Positions 51,870 to 62,302 of a stretch of 64,000 nucleotides of DNA are shown here, one piece after another. Location: assembly GCF_010500995.1 (NCBI RefSeq), contig NZ_QVMK01000012.1, positions 119,813 through 183,812 on the forward strand, written 5' to 3'. How positions within the stretch are numbered: the first letter of the stretch is position 1; each line of letters begins with the position of its first letter. The notes under the pieces were generated by a model. The model was not told the origin of the DNA, searched no databases, and saw nothing but the letters and a program-made list of their open reading frames with translations. Made by a program: the position numbers and the translations under genes. The DNA comes from Bacteroides sp. 224. GTDB lineage: Bacteria > Bacteroidota > Bacteroidia > Bacteroidales > Bacteroidaceae.

Positions 51870-54806
51870 TTATTCTAAATCTTTTACACACCGAATGGGA
51901 AATGCACATTGTGCTATGTTCATATTAGCAGTTTTCAGCTCTGATCCTCCTCTGGTTAGAGCTAATGTCCAATTCACCCACTTCCCTTGATAATTAACAT
52001 CCATAGCAGTAGTAAAATAGTAACAAGAACGACCTGCTTCACCAAGTTTGTTTGGTCTTAAATTATCCCAAGTGCTACTATCCAACATTCCGCCAGCAGG
52101 AAAAAAGAGCGACGCATCATTATAAGGATTATAAAATAACCGACCAATATAAGCCACGTTTGATTTTCCTTTGGCCACAGCGCATATCGGCCATCGATCA
52201 TCGTTACAGAGGTCTACATCACCATCAGTTGGAGTGCTTATTGCTCTACGGTCGAAAAAGCCATCAGCATAGTACCCCCATTCGGAATTACGTTCTTCAG
52301 ATTTGTAACTTTGATCTATTCTGCCATCATTTGGAATCTTAAATAAAGATTGGCGTATTTCAGAGTCGGCAACAGTCGGATTACTATTATCCGGAGGAGT
52401 GGTGAATATTGTCCCATCATTTGGACGACGATATTTGCCCGGACATGTTTCGTATAAACTTGGATTCCAAACAACTTCATTTCCCACACCCATACTGCCA
52501 CTTGAATGCACTTTGCTAGGATGGAAAAACTTTCTAGACACGCTATATGTATACGCACCTACCTGAGATGGATATTCGGTAAATTTTCCTTTTTTTACCT
52601 GAACAGTTGCAGTAGCATTCTCATTTTCAATCGCAGCAGCAGTTAAGTTATATGGAGAAAACATTACTACTTTATCTCTTGGAATGCCATCTTGTGTGTC
52701 TTGCTTTCGCATCAGACAATCAGAGGTTTCTCCTTGACGTATCCATATTTTATTTTGTATAGTATGATTATCCTCTTTGTTGGTATATGTAAGCAACACC
52801 ACTCCATAACGGTTGGTGGAAGAGAAACCAGTTAAGCCTAAACGGAAGTAAATACATCTATCTTTCTCCGGAGTGCCTTTGGGAATACTCCCACGCACAG
52901 TAGTAGTACCACCATCTACATAATAGTTGGCATTTGCCAAAGTCGGCACATCCGGATTCTCCGGTTTTTCTGTTCCGGCATTATAAGTAACTGCTCCCGG
53001 ACTACCAGAAGATATACTATAAGCCGGACTCTTTTTCGTATCCATTCGTATCCACTCTTGCCCAGATATTACACTGGCTTCCCAATCATAGCTATACCCT
53101 TCGGGAACCGGCATTCGTATTAATCGTTCAGCACGTTCATTGTGCTTCCAAAAAGCACCTACATAAGGAATAACCGTATGTATTTGTGTTGCCTTTACAA
53201 CAGCAGACATACGTCCCACATTGAATTTTAAATATACTACACGATTTTTATTTGTCATATTAAATTCTTTATTGTGCATTCCAGTGTTGATTTCTCCAGT
53301 GTAAATTTCATAGTCTGTTGGCACAGCTTGATTTGGTTTCATCGTAGCACCATTATGGCCCTTAATATTTTTACATTGTAACCAATCATTTACTGATCCT
53401 GATTTTAGCAGAATTTCTTTTTCGCATGCCTCATCTTCATATCTTTGAACTTCAAATTCCACATTATTTTGATTAGTTGTAAACATTATATGTGTCTTAT
53501 AGTCTACATTCGACAATTGAGCGCCAATAACATCTCCCATAACCGTATATTCTGCTTTTGGAATAGTAAGGTAATATGGACCATCTACTACGGTAATTTC
53601 TTTATCCGATTCGTTCGATATATATGTAGTAGCATCCATATTCATGGGGGCAGAGATTGCAGCATCGTAATTGTTTTTATATCCGGGACCTTTTACGTTA
53701 GTAATCTTAACTTCATAGCAGTGATTACGTAATACTCCACTACACCAATTGTCATCGGCATCTATAAAATCTACACGATAGTAGGTAACTTCAGTAGAGT
53801 TTTTATACTTTCCGGCAATTATCAGACACGGAATGGTAGCCCAATTCCAATTAGTGCCAGTCATCCAATTTTCTTCAATGTCCTTGGATGGAAAGTGATA
53901 CTTGTCTCCTTGGCCAAATACTTTCTCGCTTTCATAAACATAAATTTGATCTTTATAATTTTGAGAACTTGGAATGTATTTTATTGTTTTAAGATCCCAC
54001 TGTTTTTTAGCTCCCACCCCTCCTGTATCTCTCAAACTACCACTAATAGTTACTTTTGTTACTTTTTTCGCATCGACATCATAATTTCCATCTTTAACCA
54101 TTAAGCATGATTTTCTTGCATAATTACAGAAGTATATTTCTGTCATTTGAAAAACACTGGTGGCTACATTGTTAACATTTATTTTAGCCAGCATACGAAT
54201 CATCTCGAATTCGTTCTTTGCTCCACGATTATATTCTTTCAATTCGCCCCACATAGGGATATGGGTCTGTATATTACCTGCTGTTAAACCATTATTAGCA
54301 TTAGGCCATTTATATTTATCACCCGAAGTATAATTCCCATCATAGTATGTTACAAGCCTATCGAATACTTCATCTTTTGTTTTACCTTCATCCTTGCAGT
54401 CGGTAAGTACGCTTATAACAGAGGGAAGAGAGCCTGCATCAGAAGTCCTGATTAATTGGGGAGTAATATTAGCCAATGCCACAAGCTCAAGATTAGAGGA
54501 AAGGCTATTAAGAGTTAATTTATATTGATCGGTTCTACCGGGAGTCTTAGTAAAACCGGTAGGGTTATGCACTTCTTTCAACACCTTTGAACCTGTTTTT
54601 TCAAAAGCAAGAATATATAAGTTATTTATAGTCTCGTCACTGGCTCGTGTTTCTATTACATTGGCCTGTGGCAGATTCAATGTAAAAGTAACTGAGGTAC
54701 TTTCCTGTGGATCAAAAACGTTTTCATCGGCACAAGAGGCAAATAGAACAACTGCCGGTATTAAAATCCATAGATTTACATATATATATATCAATCTTTT
54801 CTTCAT
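51870..54806 (-). CDS. Large fimbrial tip-like lipoprotein
   Basis: This 978-residue predicted lipoprotein (signal ending LFAS-C25) has a fimbrillin-type N-terminal domain with ETRASDE (Arg54), a VLRNHCYEVKI strand and a KINVN-type beta element. The remaining 600 residues hold beta domains (YVDGGTTTVRGSIP, YFRLGLTGFSSTNRYG). The C terminus ends PIRCVKD, as in Fibrobacter-type paralogous domains found on tip proteins. It is the last gene of the operon. By analogy to Mfa and FimC/D/E-type proteins it would lie at the fimbrial tip and act in adhesion (inference). Confidence 0.7.
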   Translation of the reverse strand: MKKRLIYIYVNLWILIPAVVLFASCADENVFDPQESTSVTFTLNLPQANVIETRASDETINNLYILAFEKTGSKVLKEVHNPTGFTKTPGRTDQYKLTLNSLSSNLELVALANITPQLIRTSDAGSLPSVISVLTDCKDEGKTKDEVFDRLVTYYDGNYTSGDKYKWPNANNGLTAGNIQTHIPMWGELKEYNRGAKNEFEMIRMLAKINVNNVATSVFQMTEIYFCNYARKSCLMVKDGNYDVDAKKVTKVTISGSLRDTGGVGAKKQWDLKTIKYIPSSQNYKDQIYVYESEKVFGQGDKYHFPSKDIEENWMTGTNWNWATIPCLIIAGKYKNSTEVTYYRVDFIDADDNWCSGVLRNHCYEVKITNVKGPGYKNNYDAAISAPMNMDATTYISNESDKEITVVDGPYYLTIPKAEYTVMGDVIGAQLSNVDYKTHIMFTTNQNNVEFEVQRYEDEACEKEILLKSGSVNDWLQCKNIKGHNGATMKPNQAVPTDYEIYTGEINTGMHNKEFNMTNKNRVVYLKFNVGRMSAVVKATQIHTVIPYVGAFWKHNERAERLIRMPVPEGYSYDWEASVISGQEWIRMDTKKSPAYSISSGSPGAVTYNAGTEKPENPDVPTLANANYYVDGGTTTVRGSIPKGTPEKDRCIYFRLGLTGFSSTNRYGVVLLTYTNKEDNHTIQNKIWIRQGETSDCLMRKQDTQDGIPRDKVVMFSPYNLTAAAIENENATATVQVKKGKFTEYPSQVGAYTYSVSRKFFHPSKVHSSGSMGVGNEVVWNPSLYETCPGKYRRPNDGTIFTTPPDNSNPTVADSEIRQSLFKIPNDGRIDQSYKSEERNSEWGYYADGFFDRRAISTPTDGDVDLCNDDRWPICAVAKGKSNVAYIGRLFYNPYNDASLFFPAGGMLDSSTWDNLRPNKLGEAGRSCYYFTTAMDVNYQGKWVNWTLALTRGGSELKTANMNIAQCAFPIRCVKDLE

Positions 54807-54842
54807 ATTTTCAGTGTTATTGCTTGCTGTTAATTCTTTCCT

Positions 54843-57422
54843 TTATTCTTTTATACAACGAATGGGAGTTCCATGCTCATGAGTGAGAGATGCGGAACTG
54901 CTAACCGTGGTTCCGTTAAACTTAAGTCCAACGCTTGCTGAATAGTTGGCCGACCAATAATAGCCTTCGGTACTGCTGCCTACCACATAATCAGCTACAA
55001 CTCCTTTTCCTTGATGAAATCCGTAGCCGGCAGCCGGATAATAGCCTCCATACGCAGCATTGTATTGGCCATAGAGATATCCGGTTGTTTGATTGTTATA
55101 AGCATAAATTCCCCCTACTTTGTTGGCCCATCCAGCGGCAGTGTTCCAACTGTTTGGTACTTTGTATCCCACTGGACAAGGGTTGGTAGATGTTTTAGAG
55201 TTCCAAAAAGCAGCTTCCGTTACCGATGCCCATCCCCAATAGGGGGTCAGTGGATTTTTCACACTTTCCGTAATACCGGAAGGACCAGACTTCGGCGTAT
55301 ACAATGCTTTGGTTACACCATTGGTAGTAGCCGGATTGAAGAATATTTTCACCTTATTATATGAGCCAAGGTCTGCAATGGTGTTTTCCGAAACCTCCCA
55401 TGATGTTAAACCAGGCAGAGGATCTTTGCGCCCCCATTGGTAGAAGAAACCTACGGAAAAAAGATCGCCGGGTTCGGGGTTGGGACGGTAAGCCCCCAGA
55501 TTGCGATCGAGAAACTCGCCTGATGCCACTTCCGGAGGGCTCTGAGTGTTCCAAATGTGCCAACTCCAACAGATCTTGTCTTTAGTGGGATCATATTTGC
55601 CGCTTCCATCCATATCCAAGTATAGAATAACTCCGGCATTACCTATACCAGTGCCGGGAACAACATGGATATACCCTTCGTAAAAATTGGCATTAGGCTT
55701 ATAGGTTACACTTTTTACCACAGCATCGCCGGTGTCGAATAATCCCTCGTAAAATATACTTGGTTTTTGGAGATCCGTCCAAAACACTTGTGCTCTCAAT
55801 TTGCCACGATCTGTCACCGGTATCCATGTATCTATATTATCTGTGATAATTTTATCTTCAATACCTTTTTTAATTTGTGATAGTGGTATACCAAATTCTG
55901 TCAAAACGCCATTATCAACCATATAACAATTAGATTCCTTCATTATACTTCCTCGTGTTATGGTAGCCAATAAAGAAACGCTTTCATAAACAATATTATT
56001 TCTGATCTCATCGGTACCATACCCGGTAAACTTCACATAATAAACATGGGGATCATCAAGATTTTTGTTGGCTTGCACTCCAATGGTAATTGCACTTGTT
56101 GTTGCCGGATAATATTTTACCCCATTCTTTCCTGTAAAGTTTTTACTTGGTAGATTGGTAAGTGTAAGCCATATATCACTTTCGTTTACCTTGTTTGTAC
56201 ATTCTTTATCTGTGAATATCTCATAATCCCACATATAATCACTATAGAAGCTCATTTCATGTGTGTTTTTCTCATTCAATGATTGAAATATCATATTTCG
56301 GGGTTCAAGTTCCATTTTGTAAGTTGTGTCTAAAAGATCATCAATCATAGGCACATTTGTCCATGGCATGATAGTAAACAAAAAGGTAAGATCGAGCGAC
56401 CGTGCTTCTTGTATTCTTAAAGTATAGTGGTGATTTCGCACAATAGGGCCTTTACTGTTTGATATGGGAGGAATAGTCGCATTGCTATAATTTAACGAGG
56501 GTATGTATACTTTATAAGAATAAGGAATATCGGCTCTTTTACCGGAAATAAGTAGATAAGTGTGCTTGGCTCCTACAGCAGTAGAAGCTGGCTCTGGATG
56601 TTCGAAAGTATATATGGGCTCAGCAATTTCCTTTTTAGGATCTCCGCTTATTGTAACCGATGGCAGATTTGTATTACTTAGGCTAATAGCATTAGCAGCC
56701 CATGTGTAAGTATTTGTTTTATAGTAATTGGTAGTACTTATTTTTGTAGGTAGATTAGTATTATAAGTTGTGCTATATCCCAAGTAGCCGGCAAGCGGAC
56801 GATTTACCAGAGTAACCCCTTCCAGTACGAAGTTATTATAATTCGTCCCGGTTTTTTTACCATTTTCATTAATTACTGTTATCTTTGCCAACATCCTTAC
56901 CAACTTCACATCTGAGAAAGTGGGTAAAGTCATCGGATTAGTTGTGGTATTAATCGCCTTGCTCTCTGTTACCCCAATCATAGGAATACAATCAGCCGAC
57001 AAATTAGTTTCTTTTACAATCAGGCTATTTATTATTTGTGTGTATGTTTTTCCTGGAAACGAACCTATCTGAATATCAGTAGGTGTATAATTTACCAATA
57101 TAACAAAAAACATATTCATATTAAAACTCTTGCCGGCAGGCAGAGGCACTTTATAGGTCGTCCCAGTGGTATGAGTTGCCGAAGCACCGAAGTTAAATGT
57201 AGCACCCGTGGTATTAAAAGCTAAAATGTAAATATTTTTAATAGCTTTCTCTTCGTTAGCAGTCATCCTTGTTTGAGCTGTTCCGTTTACAATCTCCATC
57301 TCAAAGATGATGTTTCTCTCGGCTGGTGGTGTTATTATAGGTTCATCTTCATGGCAAGAAGTCAGCATAAATAAGCATCCCCACCAAAAACAAATGAAAA
57401 AGTATTTAATATATTTTGTCAT
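54843..57422 (-). CDS. Fimbrial tip-like lipoprotein
   Basis: From the ATG at 57422 the 859-residue product has a lipoprotein signal ending MLTS-C23. An ATG at 57464 is possible but gives an overlong leader. The N-terminal fimbrillin-like part holds AQTRMTANEE (Arg52) and IVRNHHYTLRI. The C-terminal 230 residues form a cysteine-flanked domain starting at the SGEFLDRNLGAY element. It contains FFYQWGRKDPLPG and NPCPVGYKVP and ends TPIRCIKE, typical of surface proteins with Fibrobacter-type paralogous domains. Together with the next gene it probably forms the tip. Confidence 0.7.
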   Translation of the reverse strand: MTKYIKYFFICFWWGCLFMLTSCHEDEPIITPPAERNIIFEMEIVNGTAQTRMTANEEKAIKNIYILAFNTTGATFNFGASATHTTGTTYKVPLPAGKSFNMNMFFVILVNYTPTDIQIGSFPGKTYTQIINSLIVKETNLSADCIPMIGVTESKAINTTTNPMTLPTFSDVKLVRMLAKITVINENGKKTGTNYNNFVLEGVTLVNRPLAGYLGYSTTYNTNLPTKISTTNYYKTNTYTWAANAISLSNTNLPSVTISGDPKKEIAEPIYTFEHPEPASTAVGAKHTYLLISGKRADIPYSYKVYIPSLNYSNATIPPISNSKGPIVRNHHYTLRIQEARSLDLTFLFTIMPWTNVPMIDDLLDTTYKMELEPRNMIFQSLNEKNTHEMSFYSDYMWDYEIFTDKECTNKVNESDIWLTLTNLPSKNFTGKNGVKYYPATTSAITIGVQANKNLDDPHVYYVKFTGYGTDEIRNNIVYESVSLLATITRGSIMKESNCYMVDNGVLTEFGIPLSQIKKGIEDKIITDNIDTWIPVTDRGKLRAQVFWTDLQKPSIFYEGLFDTGDAVVKSVTYKPNANFYEGYIHVVPGTGIGNAGVILYLDMDGSGKYDPTKDKICWSWHIWNTQSPPEVASGEFLDRNLGAYRPNPEPGDLFSVGFFYQWGRKDPLPGLTSWEVSENTIADLGSYNKVKIFFNPATTNGVTKALYTPKSGPSGITESVKNPLTPYWGWASVTEAAFWNSKTSTNPCPVGYKVPNSWNTAAGWANKVGGIYAYNNQTTGYLYGQYNAAYGGYYPAAGYGFHQGKGVVADYVVGSSTEGYYWSANYSASVGLKFNGTTVSSSASLTHEHGTPIRCIKE

Positions 57423-57456
57423 ATTTCTTAATTTCTTCTTAGGTTTCTGCATTTCT

Positions 57457-58623
57457 TTATTCACCCACAGTGAGGTTTACATTGGTACTACTTGGTACCC
57501 AATCAAGCACATTTATTTCTACCTCGAATGCCACTATATTATCTGCTACTCCCTTTATTACGTATTTATAGTAATGATTGCGGAGTACAGGACCGGGATT
57601 GTCTTTGTCGGCAACCAATGAAGCATTAACAGCCGGAATAGGTAACATAAATGTGCTGGTTCCAGTGTCAGTTCCCTTTTTGCCTGTCAGTACAATGTGG
57701 CAATTACTCTCGGATTTCACATCGGCATTTGCCACATTGGTTTCAAAAAGATAGAATACCATAGTTTGCTTGTTGTCGACTATAGAAGGAGAATTAGCAA
57801 CTGTGCTCAATCCACTCCCTACATTTCCTATACTATAAAGTGTAGGGGTGGTAATTCTATCAGCAGTTCCGTTTATTGCGTTGTTGCCTATAAATCCTTT
57901 CAGATGTCCGTTTTTTACTTGAACAGATGAAAGGGTTAGTTTCACATTTCCGGATTCCAAATTAGCTGTTGCCAAATGATTTTCAATTTCTATCTTAGCC
58001 ACCATACGTAGGAGTTTGTAGACATCGGGGGTGTCGGTTGATTCTTCAGCTACAGGAGAACTGTTGTCCTTCACATAATTAGTACCGGCAGACAATGAAA
58101 CCGGAATAGTCAAGTTTCTCGCTCGTGTATACATAGGAATATATACATTGGCATCATTTGCCGCCCAAACAGACTCTGAGCGTGATGGAGGAAAAAGTAC
58201 ATTCTCCAACATATCGTCAGCAGTTCTACCTTCCCAACTTCCATCAGTAGGGGGAGTTATATAGTTTTCCAGGTTGGCAATAAACATAATGTCTATTTTA
58301 CTTCCGGTAGGATAGTTTGTTAGCTTATAATGATATACTTTATCATTATCGGGAGTTTCATTCTTCAGCTTTTTGTATCCTTTGCACTTCATACTCCCAC
58401 CCGTTTCCTGAAAGTAGATAGCATACATATTATTTATTACATCCTCATTTACCGCCCGCGTAGCGTTTTTACTTAATTGATCAGGCAAATAAAGAGACAG
58501 ATACAAGCCATCGCCTAAATCATCAGAAGATTGAGATTGACCAATATACTCCTCTTGCCAACAAGCAGAAAGTCCAATTAAAAAGAAGAAGAGGCTAATT
58601 ATGTATAAACAAGTATATTTCAT
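57457..58623 (-). CDS. FimA-family fimbrillin
   Basis: This 388-residue predicted lipoprotein (signal ending GLSA-C21) has the fimbrillin maturation-type site NATRAVNED with Arg56 and the conserved elements VFYLFETN and VLRNHYYKYVIKGV. The last residues (EVEINVLDWVP) resemble the strand that completes the next subunit. It is a close paralogue of the gene just upstream, at 58666-59967. Probably an accessory shaft or tip subunit. Confidence 0.75.
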   Translation of the reverse strand: MKYTCLYIISLFFFLIGLSACWQEEYIGQSQSSDDLGDGLYLSLYLPDQLSKNATRAVNEDVINNMYAIYFQETGGSMKCKGYKKLKNETPDNDKVYHYKLTNYPTGSKIDIMFIANLENYITPPTDGSWEGRTADDMLENVLFPPSRSESVWAANDANVYIPMYTRARNLTIPVSLSAGTNYVKDNSSPVAEESTDTPDVYKLLRMVAKIEIENHLATANLESGNVKLTLSSVQVKNGHLKGFIGNNAINGTADRITTPTLYSIGNVGSGLSTVANSPSIVDNKQTMVFYLFETNVANADVKSESNCHIVLTGKKGTDTGTSTFMLPIPAVNASLVADKDNPGPVLRNHYYKYVIKGVADNIVAFEVEINVLDWVPSSTNVNLTVGE

Positions 58624-58665
58624 ATCTTATAAATGACTAAGTATCTATCTTATTATTCTTTATTA

Positions 58666-59967
58666 TTAACGCAAAGGAAGCGGCTTTACTTGCTCCATAC
58701 CAGTTACCGTACTCCAGTTTTGTACCTTTATTTTAGCTTTTACTTCGTACAGATTTACACCTGCAATAGAGAACTGATAATAATGATTACGCAACACATC
58801 CCCGGCATAATCGGCACTTGCTACCAAATTTGTAACAAGCGGAATAGGAAGCATATATTCTACCGGTGTAGGCGAAGTTGGTTTAGCTTCTGCTTTAGGC
58901 CATCGATACCCTTCGAGTTTTAGATAGCAATAACCCCTGTTTGCGGCTTCTTCTCGCGCCTCTGTTTTCTTTGCCAATACCTTATTGGTTTCGAACAGAT
59001 AAAACGTGACAGACTGAACCCCGCTTGCGGTAGTTATAGCCGGTGCCGTGCCAGCTTTTGTAAAGATGGAAGAACCGGTAGGACAGGTTTTAACTTCAGT
59101 AACCCTGTTATTAGCAGCATTCCATACCACATTGACCCCGTTCATGTAAGGAAGATATCCTTTATCCAAGCCGTTTACTACAGTTATTTTAGTTATTTCG
59201 AAGTTGTAAGGATTTGAATTAGTGGAACCGGCAGTGGAAAAATTAGCGATGTTACTTATCTTTATTTTTGCCAGCATACGAATCAGGTTGTAAACCCCGG
59301 CAGTTCCGGTGGAAGTAGCCGACTGCCCCACATAGTGATCTTTGATGTAAGGACCATAGGGAATGACCACTTCATCAGTTACTGTATACATAGGAATTTT
59401 GGTGTCTCTCGGCCAAATACTGGTACCCATCATGATAGGTGCAGTGGTAGAACTATTATTCACGGTACCTTTAGCTACAATTAATTTAGGTAAAGCAACA
59501 TCCATCTCAGTATTGGAAGCAATGGTAGTAGAGTTTATTGTAGCATTTGCCACAAAAACTATCTTCATATTAAGGTTGGTTCTTGTTCCTATAGGTCCGA
59601 ACCAGCTATCATAGGAGTTCGATGAGTTATCAGTGCCACTAAGTATCCGATAGGTATAGGTGGAATTCTGAGTGCCGCTACCTGCAGTTGTTTCCACCAA
59701 TTTATTTACGGACGAGCTTTTTAATATTTCAAAATCTTTGTATTTGAATTTACCATCACTCGCTTTTATAAAATAAAGTGCATACAAAGTTTCAATGGTT
59801 GCGTCGGCTTCGTCGGCACGGGTAAGCAAGCCATTACTTGGAGCATTCATGCTAAAAAGCAAACGCCCACCTTCTTGTTTCTCTGCAATTTCTTCGTCTT
59901 TTTGGCAAGACGCAAACAACGTCACTAATCCTAAAGTGAAAAATAGTTTTATAAAAAGATTCTTCAT
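58666..59967 (-). CDS. FimA-family fimbrillin
   Basis: This 433-residue predicted lipoprotein (signal ending LFAS-C21) starts at 59967; the longer frame overlaps the preceding gene. It has LLTRADEAD with Arg50, the elements VTFYLFETN and VLRNHYYQFSIAGV, and a C-terminal KIKVQNW strand. Fimbrillins of this type are exported as lipoproteins, cut after Arg by a surface protease and joined by strand exchange. Accessory subunit is inferred from position after the anchor. Confidence 0.78.
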   Translation of the reverse strand: MKNLFIKLFFTLGLVTLFASCQKDEEIAEKQEGGRLLFSMNAPSNGLLTRADEADATIETLYALYFIKASDGKFKYKDFEILKSSSVNKLVETTAGSGTQNSTYTYRILSGTDNSSNSYDSWFGPIGTRTNLNMKIVFVANATINSTTIASNTEMDVALPKLIVAKGTVNNSSTTAPIMMGTSIWPRDTKIPMYTVTDEVVIPYGPYIKDHYVGQSATSTGTAGVYNLIRMLAKIKISNIANFSTAGSTNSNPYNFEITKITVVNGLDKGYLPYMNGVNVVWNAANNRVTEVKTCPTGSSIFTKAGTAPAITTASGVQSVTFYLFETNKVLAKKTEAREEAANRGYCYLKLEGYRWPKAEAKPTSPTPVEYMLPIPLVTNLVASADYAGDVLRNHYYQFSIAGVNLYEVKAKIKVQNWSTVTGMEQVKPLPLR

Positions 59968-59996
59968 AATTATCTTATTTTTATTTATTACTCTTA

Positions 59997-61256
59997 TCAA
60001 AAGCCTATTGGACCAGGAAAATTAGGAGAATCGAGTCCTGAAGGCTCACTCCATTCCTGTACTTTAACAATAACATCCACTCCACAGGGTTCGCTTATGG
60101 GTTCGGGGCCTATATTTTTTAACTCAAAAATGACTTGTTCTATTTGATATACTTTGCCTGGTTCCAGATAAGGAATGGGAGTTCCATCTTCCTTTTTTAA
60201 GAACTTTCTAACAGTCAACCAACTTTTAAGAAACTTATCTTTATTCCCGGTAGACGGGGTTATATCCGATATTTTAAAAAGAATAAGCGGTATAGCCGAA
60301 AACAATATAGGATCGGAGTCATTATTTGGATGAGGAACAATCCAGTTTCCCAGATAGGGTATATCTGCCAGAGTAGCAGGATTAGTATTTTCTTTCTGAG
60401 CAGGAGATACATAGAACGACCAATATCCGTTACTTGGTTTTACAGAAGTGCTAGCAATAGCAGCCGACGGAAGTTTATACCAAAACTCCGGGGAATAGGA
60501 ACCATCATCAAAACCTGAATTGTTCCAATTTACGGCAAGAAAATCATTGGTAGCAGCAGGATATGTCACATAATCGACTCCCATCTTATGAAAGTTATTA
60601 TCAATAAATATCTCTTCTAATTTAAATGTAGTGCCATCGGTAGATTTCAATTCACCAATTTCAATACGGGCTATGGCAGGGCATACAGGAATAACTATGT
60701 GGCTCATACCCTGAGCAAGATTCCCTGTATACGCACATCCTGTTACGTTTACTTTGTAAGGATCTAAGCGATTGGTATTGGTTCCTTGATTAGCTATTAT
60801 ATATTGAAGATCGCCTATTTTCTTTCCGGATAATGCAGCCTTTAAAGTGTATGCATCAGCATAATCACCTATTGAGATGGAGCTTACATCCAATTTATGG
60901 TCTTCCACATTCCCTACAACATAAACATACTTTACTTGGCTGCGATTAAATTTGAGCTTTACTCCGGCAGCAGGCGCTAATACCTGAAAGGCGTCGGCTA
61001 CGGCAATATCATCTATTGTTCCATCCTCTTTTACCAATAGAATTAGTAAATTTCCGGTCAGTTCGGGCACTATTCCTATGGCAGTTGCACTCTCTGCCCC
61101 ACGGCTTCCGACGGTTTCAGAGAGTTGTATTTGAACAGACAGTTCGATTTCTTCCGTTTGCTTCGATGAAGCCAGGGTATCCATCTCTATTCCTCCACAC
61201 GAATATATCAGTGCAAGAAAAGGAGTTATCAATATATATAGTAATATCTTCTTCAT
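59997..61256 (-). CDS. Mfa1-like fimbrillin paralogue
   Basis: This 419-residue predicted lipoprotein (signal ending IYS-C20) aligns by eye with the major subunit at 62303-63880. Shared elements include TAIGIVPEL, YVVGNV, FWYKLPSAAIASTSVKP against DAWYAATT, SWLTVRKFL and EPGKVYQIE. The Arg site is VGSRGAES (Arg52). It is shorter than the major subunit and follows the anchor, so it could be a minor shaft subunit. Confidence 0.75.
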   Translation of the reverse strand: MKKILLYILITPFLALIYSCGGIEMDTLASSKQTEEIELSVQIQLSETVGSRGAESATAIGIVPELTGNLLILLVKEDGTIDDIAVADAFQVLAPAAGVKLKFNRSQVKYVYVVGNVEDHKLDVSSISIGDYADAYTLKAALSGKKIGDLQYIIANQGTNTNRLDPYKVNVTGCAYTGNLAQGMSHIVIPVCPAIARIEIGELKSTDGTTFKLEEIFIDNNFHKMGVDYVTYPAATNDFLAVNWNNSGFDDGSYSPEFWYKLPSAAIASTSVKPSNGYWSFYVSPAQKENTNPATLADIPYLGNWIVPHPNNDSDPILFSAIPLILFKISDITPSTGNKDKFLKSWLTVRKFLKKEDGTPIPYLEPGKVYQIEQVIFELKNIGPEPISEPCGVDVIVKVQEWSEPSGLDSPNFPGPIGF

Positions 61257-61281
61257 AAAGTATTATTATTTCTTTATCCTC

Positions 61282-62208
61282 TTAATCCAGTTCTGTTTCT
61301 GTTCCCTGACTTATCCAGCCAAGCAGTTTTACGTCTACTCCAAGTCCGTTAAAGTAAACTCCAATCTTGATGATGTATTCTTTGTCTTCTTCAATCATAT
61401 TCAGCTGCCCATGTAGCAGTTTCTTAACATTGATGGTATATGGTATTTGAGGATGTGTGTGAGTTTCCGGCTCATTAATCACAATCTCTATTGGATTTTC
61501 ATTGGTAAAACGCAATACTTTCGTAGTGCACGAAGCTCTGACAACTTCGGTGTTTATATCTACAGGAGGGTAATAACTTACATAATCTCCTTGAGTGTCC
61601 ATTTCCCAATCATAGCCAGGTTTAAGGTTTTTAAATTCAATAATAGGGTAGTTGTCTATCGGTTTTTGAGGCAAAGTACTTTCTAATCCGTGTACATAAA
61701 CCTCGAATGTGATGTGTGCAGGGCGGTAATGAATCGTGTCGTTATAAATCCCATACATTTCAGGGATTTCAAAAGTATGTCTTCCATAAAAAAGAGAGTC
61801 GTTGGTTGCAATAGTTTTCGGAGTTCCAGAATAATTTTCTGCAAGAAGAACCTTAGGATGCTTCAACCAATGTTCATCTACAGGCATACGGAAATCTAAA
61901 CCACCAAGTGCAGTTTCATTAAAAGCATTTCCCCAACAAACAGCTGTATATTTTCCGGGCATCAAACGAGTATGAACTCCCTGGAACTCTTCCAAATTCC
62001 GCTTCGCCAAACCACGTACACGAACAAAGCGACCTTCTTCATCGAAAATCCCCACATTCACCCGATGAATACGCTCGGGAAAATTATGATAATCAAAGTA
62101 TAGGTTGACGTACATGCCACAATCATCTAAATTATCCTTCAGATTATCGCATGACACACAACTGAGCGTCAACAAAGTGAGTAAAGAGAATAGTCGGATA
62201 ATTTTCAT
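61282..62208 (-). CDS. Mfa2/FimB-family fimbrial anchor
   Basis: This 308-residue predicted lipoprotein (signal ending CVS-C20) has the Mfa2/FimB signature DCGMYVNLYFDYHNFPERI near the N terminus. A second half of similar beta type ends VDVKLLGWISQGTE. It lacks the Thr-Arg maturation site found in every other subunit here, as expected for an anchor that stays lipid-linked in the outer membrane and stops growth of the fimbria. It follows the major subunit after a strong intercistronic hairpin. Confidence 0.85.
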   Translation of the reverse strand: MKIIRLFSLLTLLTLSCVSCDNLKDNLDDCGMYVNLYFDYHNFPERIHRVNVGIFDEEGRFVRVRGLAKRNLEEFQGVHTRLMPGKYTAVCWGNAFNETALGGLDFRMPVDEHWLKHPKVLLAENYSGTPKTIATNDSLFYGRHTFEIPEMYGIYNDTIHYRPAHITFEVYVHGLESTLPQKPIDNYPIIEFKNLKPGYDWEMDTQGDYVSYYPPVDINTEVVRASCTTKVLRFTNENPIEIVINEPETHTHPQIPYTINVKKLLHGQLNMIEEDKEYIIKIGVYFNGLGVDVKLLGWISQGTETELD

Positions 62209-62240
62209 GGAATTCTTATTTTTATTATTGCTTGTAAAGC

Positions 62241-62278
62241 CAGAGTTGGAGAAGGAAGGAAACCCTCCCCCAACTCTG
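62241..62278 (-). other. Intercistronic hairpin between major fimbrillin and anchor
   Basis: On the minus strand CAGAGTTGG and CCAACTCTG (62241-62249 with 62270-62278) form a 9-bp stem with a purine/pyrimidine-rich loop. It sits 24 bp after the major-subunit stop. No T run follows, so it may reduce read-through or protect the upstream message, raising major over accessory subunit levels. Confidence 0.55.
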
Positions 62279-62302
62279 TTTCCTTAAATTACAGGTAGTA
62301 AA

